Source: Brevibacillus centrosporus (GTDB taxonomy: Bacteria; Bacillota; Bacilli; Brevibacillales; Brevibacillaceae). From it: a stretch of DNA of 64,000 nt. This document shows, in pieces, positions 62,011-64,000 of this stretch (the stretch's first letter is position 1; every line of letters starts with the position of its first letter). The notes under the pieces are model-generated. The model made no database searches and had not been told where the DNA came from. It saw nothing but the letters and a program-made list of their open reading frames with translations. Both the position numbers and the translations under genes were made by a program. The stretch lies in contig NZ_RHHP01000013.1 in assembly GCF_003710815.1 (NCBI RefSeq), positions 1 through 64,000 of the forward strand. Direction: 5' to 3'.

Positions 62011-62292
62011 TTACCTTTGGTTATACAATTCATGCAGATGGGCCAATTTTCGTTCCAGGGAACCCATGATTTCGCGCCCAACCTCATCTTCAATAAGTCC
62101 AAGGCGAACCGCATATTCTACTTCGCGGGAAAGCCCGAACATTTGCGTATCCAAAACCTCTTCATACAGCGGGCACTGCGGCATGGTCAGGTTTTCCATC
62201 TGTACGTCGATCAGCTTGTAAATTTTGTCCGCGTCTGCTTGAAGCAACGCTAGCGCTTTTTGTTCCAGATCGGGAACCTTAATTTCTGTCAA
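62011..62292 (-). CDS. ylaN: YlaN family protein (UPF0358)
   Basis: 93 residues, TTG start at 62292 behind [61 protein letters not shown] (in parts) is the family sequence. In staphylococci and Bacillus YlaN is linked with iron homeostasis and binds Fur. Not adjacent to ftsW here, unlike B. subtilis. Confidence 0.92.
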   Translation of the reverse strand: MTEIKVPDLEQKALALLQADADKIYKLIDVQMENLTMPQCPLYEEVLDTQMFGLSREVEYAVRLGLIEDEVGREIMGSLERKLAHLHELYNQR

Positions 62293-62385
62293 AACCTATC
62301 CCTCCGTTTGCCTCCATCCTTATCATCCATAGTACGCGATTCTGGGCCATTTGAAAAGGGGAGAAGGTACATCAACTGCAAGTAT

Positions 62386-63318
62386 CTAAAAGATACCAAG
62401 TTTCCATTCCTTTGATAGAAGCTCAAGCAGCTTGACTCCCGCTACTGAGTTTCCTTTTTCATCCAAGGCTGGGCCAAATACCCCTATGCCCATCTTATTT
62501 GGAACTGTGGCTAAAATGCCACCTGCCACGCCACTTTTTGCCGGAATGCCGACGTCGATAGCAAACTCTCCAGAGGCGTTGTACATGCCGCATGTAACCA
62601 TGAACGTCTTGCAAATCCGCGCTACTTCTGCGGGAAACACTCTCTCTTTGGTCATGATATCCATGCCATCCGCTGCGAGTACCATGCCCAGTCTCGCTAC
62701 TTCCTTGGCTGTGACCTCAATCGAGCAATGGCGAAAATAAAGATCCAGCGTCTCCTCCACGTCACCGGTCAGCACTCCGCTGTCTTTTAAAAACCAGGCG
62801 AGTGCGCGATTTCGGTCTGCCGTTTTCTTTTCAGAGCAATAGACGGCTTCATTTATGCCAATTTGTGGATTCCCGGTCATCTTGCGCAAAAGCTCCAGCA
62901 CGCTTTGTAACCGCTCTTCCACATCTTTTCCTCGAATCATCCCCGCCACCGCGATCGCCCCTGCATTAATCATCGGGTTTAACGGCCTATGTGGCTTGAT
63001 TGTCTCTAATTTGATGATCGAGTTGAACGGATCCCCTGTCGGTTCTTTCCCCACCCGCTCAAACACATATGACTGACCATTTTGGCAGAGCGCCACAATC
63101 AGGGAAAAGATCTTTGATATGCTTTGAAGCGTAAACGGCTTATCTGCTTCCCCAGCAGAGAGAATGGTCCCATCTGGCAGGCAGACGCTAACGCCAATCT
63201 GGCAAGGATCCTCTTTTGCCAGCTCAGGTATATAGGAGGCCACCTTCCCTTTGTCCGTATAGGCGTAGGCTTCTTGGCGCATTTGCTCCAGCTGCTTTGT
63301 TGCATGCTCGATGTTCAT
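62386..63318 (-). CDS. glsA: Glutaminase
   Basis: 310 residues, beta-lactamase-like fold. Active-site SISK (in LQSISKIFSL), NPMINAGAIA, and GVPAKSGV-like VGIPAKSGVAGGI are the glutaminase signatures. Hydrolyses glutamine to glutamate and ammonia. AGGGGAT precedes the ATG. Downstream of the AbgT-type transporter gene, separated by a terminator. Confidence 0.95.
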   Translation of the reverse strand: MNIEHATKQLEQMRQEAYAYTDKGKVASYIPELAKEDPCQIGVSVCLPDGTILSAGEADKPFTLQSISKIFSLIVALCQNGQSYVFERVGKEPTGDPFNSIIKLETIKPHRPLNPMINAGAIAVAGMIRGKDVEERLQSVLELLRKMTGNPQIGINEAVYCSEKKTADRNRALAWFLKDSGVLTGDVEETLDLYFRHCSIEVTAKEVARLGMVLAADGMDIMTKERVFPAEVARICKTFMVTCGMYNASGEFAIDVGIPAKSGVAGGILATVPNKMGIGVFGPALDEKGNSVAGVKLLELLSKEWKLGIF

Positions 63319-63442
63319 CCGCTATCCCCTCTTGACAAATTTCTTTTCGCTAATATACCAAATTGTAAAGAGGAATTTTATCCCTGTCAAACTCCCCGCA
63401 TTCCTACTTCCACGGAGGCTGACCAAAGGGAAGGGCACAGAT

Positions 63443-63474
63443 AAAAATAGAGCCGCACCAAAAGGCACGACTCT
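63443..63474 (-). terminator. Terminator between abgT-like and glsA genes
   Basis: Minus strand AGAGTCGTGCC / GGTGCGGCTCT, 4-base loop, then ATTTTTAT. Confidence 0.85.
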
Positions 63475-63483
63475 AATCGCTTC

Positions 63484-64000
63484 CTAACGCGGATATACAC
63501 CCGGCCCGACTGGCAGGTCGAGAAAATACCAGATTGCCATCTGAATGATCCAGATCACGAGGAAGACGAGCGCGTACGGCGTCATCGTGGCGAAAATCGT
63601 TCCCATACCCGCATTCTTGTTGTACTTTTGATAGAATGCCAAAATGAGCGGGAGGTATGGATTTACTGGTGAGATCGTATTCGTCGCAGAATCGGCGATC
63701 CGATAAGCGACCTGAATAAAAGCAGGGCTGTAGTCCAGCAGCATCAGCATCGGCATAAATACCGGGGCGAGAATCGCCCACAGGGCCGAACCACTCGTAA
63801 TGAACAAGCTGCATATCCCGGTGAACAGAGTGAAGCCAATCACGATGGGAAGGCCGGTCAATCCGATGCTTTTCATAAACTCAGCACCGTTCACAGCCAT
63901 CAGGATGCCGATATTGCTCCAGTTGAAAAAGGCGATGAACTGTGCTGCCGTAAAAGCCAACACGATAAAGCCGGACATGTCCTTGATCGCCTCGGACATG
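63484..64000 (-). CDS. AbgT family transporter (partial, C-terminal part)
   Basis: C-terminal 172 or so residues; the gene continues past the right edge. Membrane segments and the blocks SEAIKDMSGFIVLAFTAAQFIAFF and YRIADSATNTISPVNPYLPLIL are typical of the AbgT family, which moves p-aminobenzoyl-glutamate or sulfonamide-like drugs. The first visible ATG is internal. Terminator follows directly. Confidence 0.9.
   Translation of the reverse strand, partial: MSEAIKDMSGFIVLAFTAAQFIAFFNWSNIGILMAVNGAEFMKSIGLTGLPIVIGFTLFTGICSLFITSGSALWAILAPVFMPMLMLLDYSPAFIQVAYRIADSATNTISPVNPYLPLILAFYQKYNKNAGMGTIFATMTPYALVFLVIWIIQMAIWYFLDLPVGPGVYPR

Overview
This window is chromosomal DNA from an endospore-forming Firmicute, most likely a Brevibacillus or close relative. 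I infer this from gene order and protein character, without a database search. Much of it follows the Bacillus subtilis yqh region: spoIIIA, yqhV, efp, yqhT, aroQ, yqhR, yqhQ, yqhP, yqhO, mntR, lipM, gcvPB/PA/T, yqhH, yqhG, yqzE/aroK. Other genes have been inserted into this backbone.

Layout. 1-5.4 kb: the spoIIIA operon (spoIIIAG is cut by the left edge), an acidic CD1247-like gene and yqhV. 5.5-7.6 kb: comA-comB (sulfolactate synthesis, a spore solute) and a DUF441 membrane protein, inserted on the opposite strand. 7.6-13.6 kb: efp, yqhT, aroQ, yqhR, yqhQ, yqhP, yqhO and mntR. 13.7-20 kb: an FMN reductase, a YkvI-like carrier, a sporulation-type sensor kinase, an M28 peptidase homologue with missing catalytic residues, and a D-amino-acid transaminase. 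20.1-30.7 kb: lipM, an AT-rich islet with an ASCH gene, a MurG-like glycosyltransferase, the gcvT-PA-PB operon under a tandem glycine riboswitch, a SNF2 helicase and yqhG. LipM octanoylates GcvH, so it works with the glycine cleavage genes. 30.8-44.5 kb: a secreted protein, a CDF metal exporter, ykuS, yqzE, aroK and an M1 peptidase, a regulator plus modABC, pxpA, ylbG/ylbF, a helicase-associated protein without a motor, and two secreted proteins.

44.6-50.2 kb: the cotJABC spore genes, then a two-gene nonribosomal peptide operon made of an Sfp-type phosphopantetheinyl transferase and a single-module synthetase. The synthetase has half a condensation domain and a thioesterase whose expected Ser-Asp-His triad reads Cys-Asn-His. 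50.3-55.6 kb: a nuclease lipoprotein, a 34-residue membrane protein, a MerR-methyltransferase fusion, a truncated LacI regulator, a CBS protein, a 26-residue holin-like toxin with a convergent antisense terminator (type I toxin-antitoxin architecture), yugN and ftsW. 55.7-64 kb: a Gls24 protein, a TPP enzyme, sleB without ypeB, a Ca2+/H+ exchanger, an NSS amino-acid transporter behind a T-box whose specifier reads UUC (Phe), ylaN, glutaminase and a partial AbgT transporter.

No tRNA, rRNA, intact insertion sequence, prophage block or CRISPR array was seen. The most interesting items are the mini-NRPS operon, the type I toxin locus, the Phe T-box on the NSS transporter, the twin palindromes in front of modA and the degenerate M28 protein.
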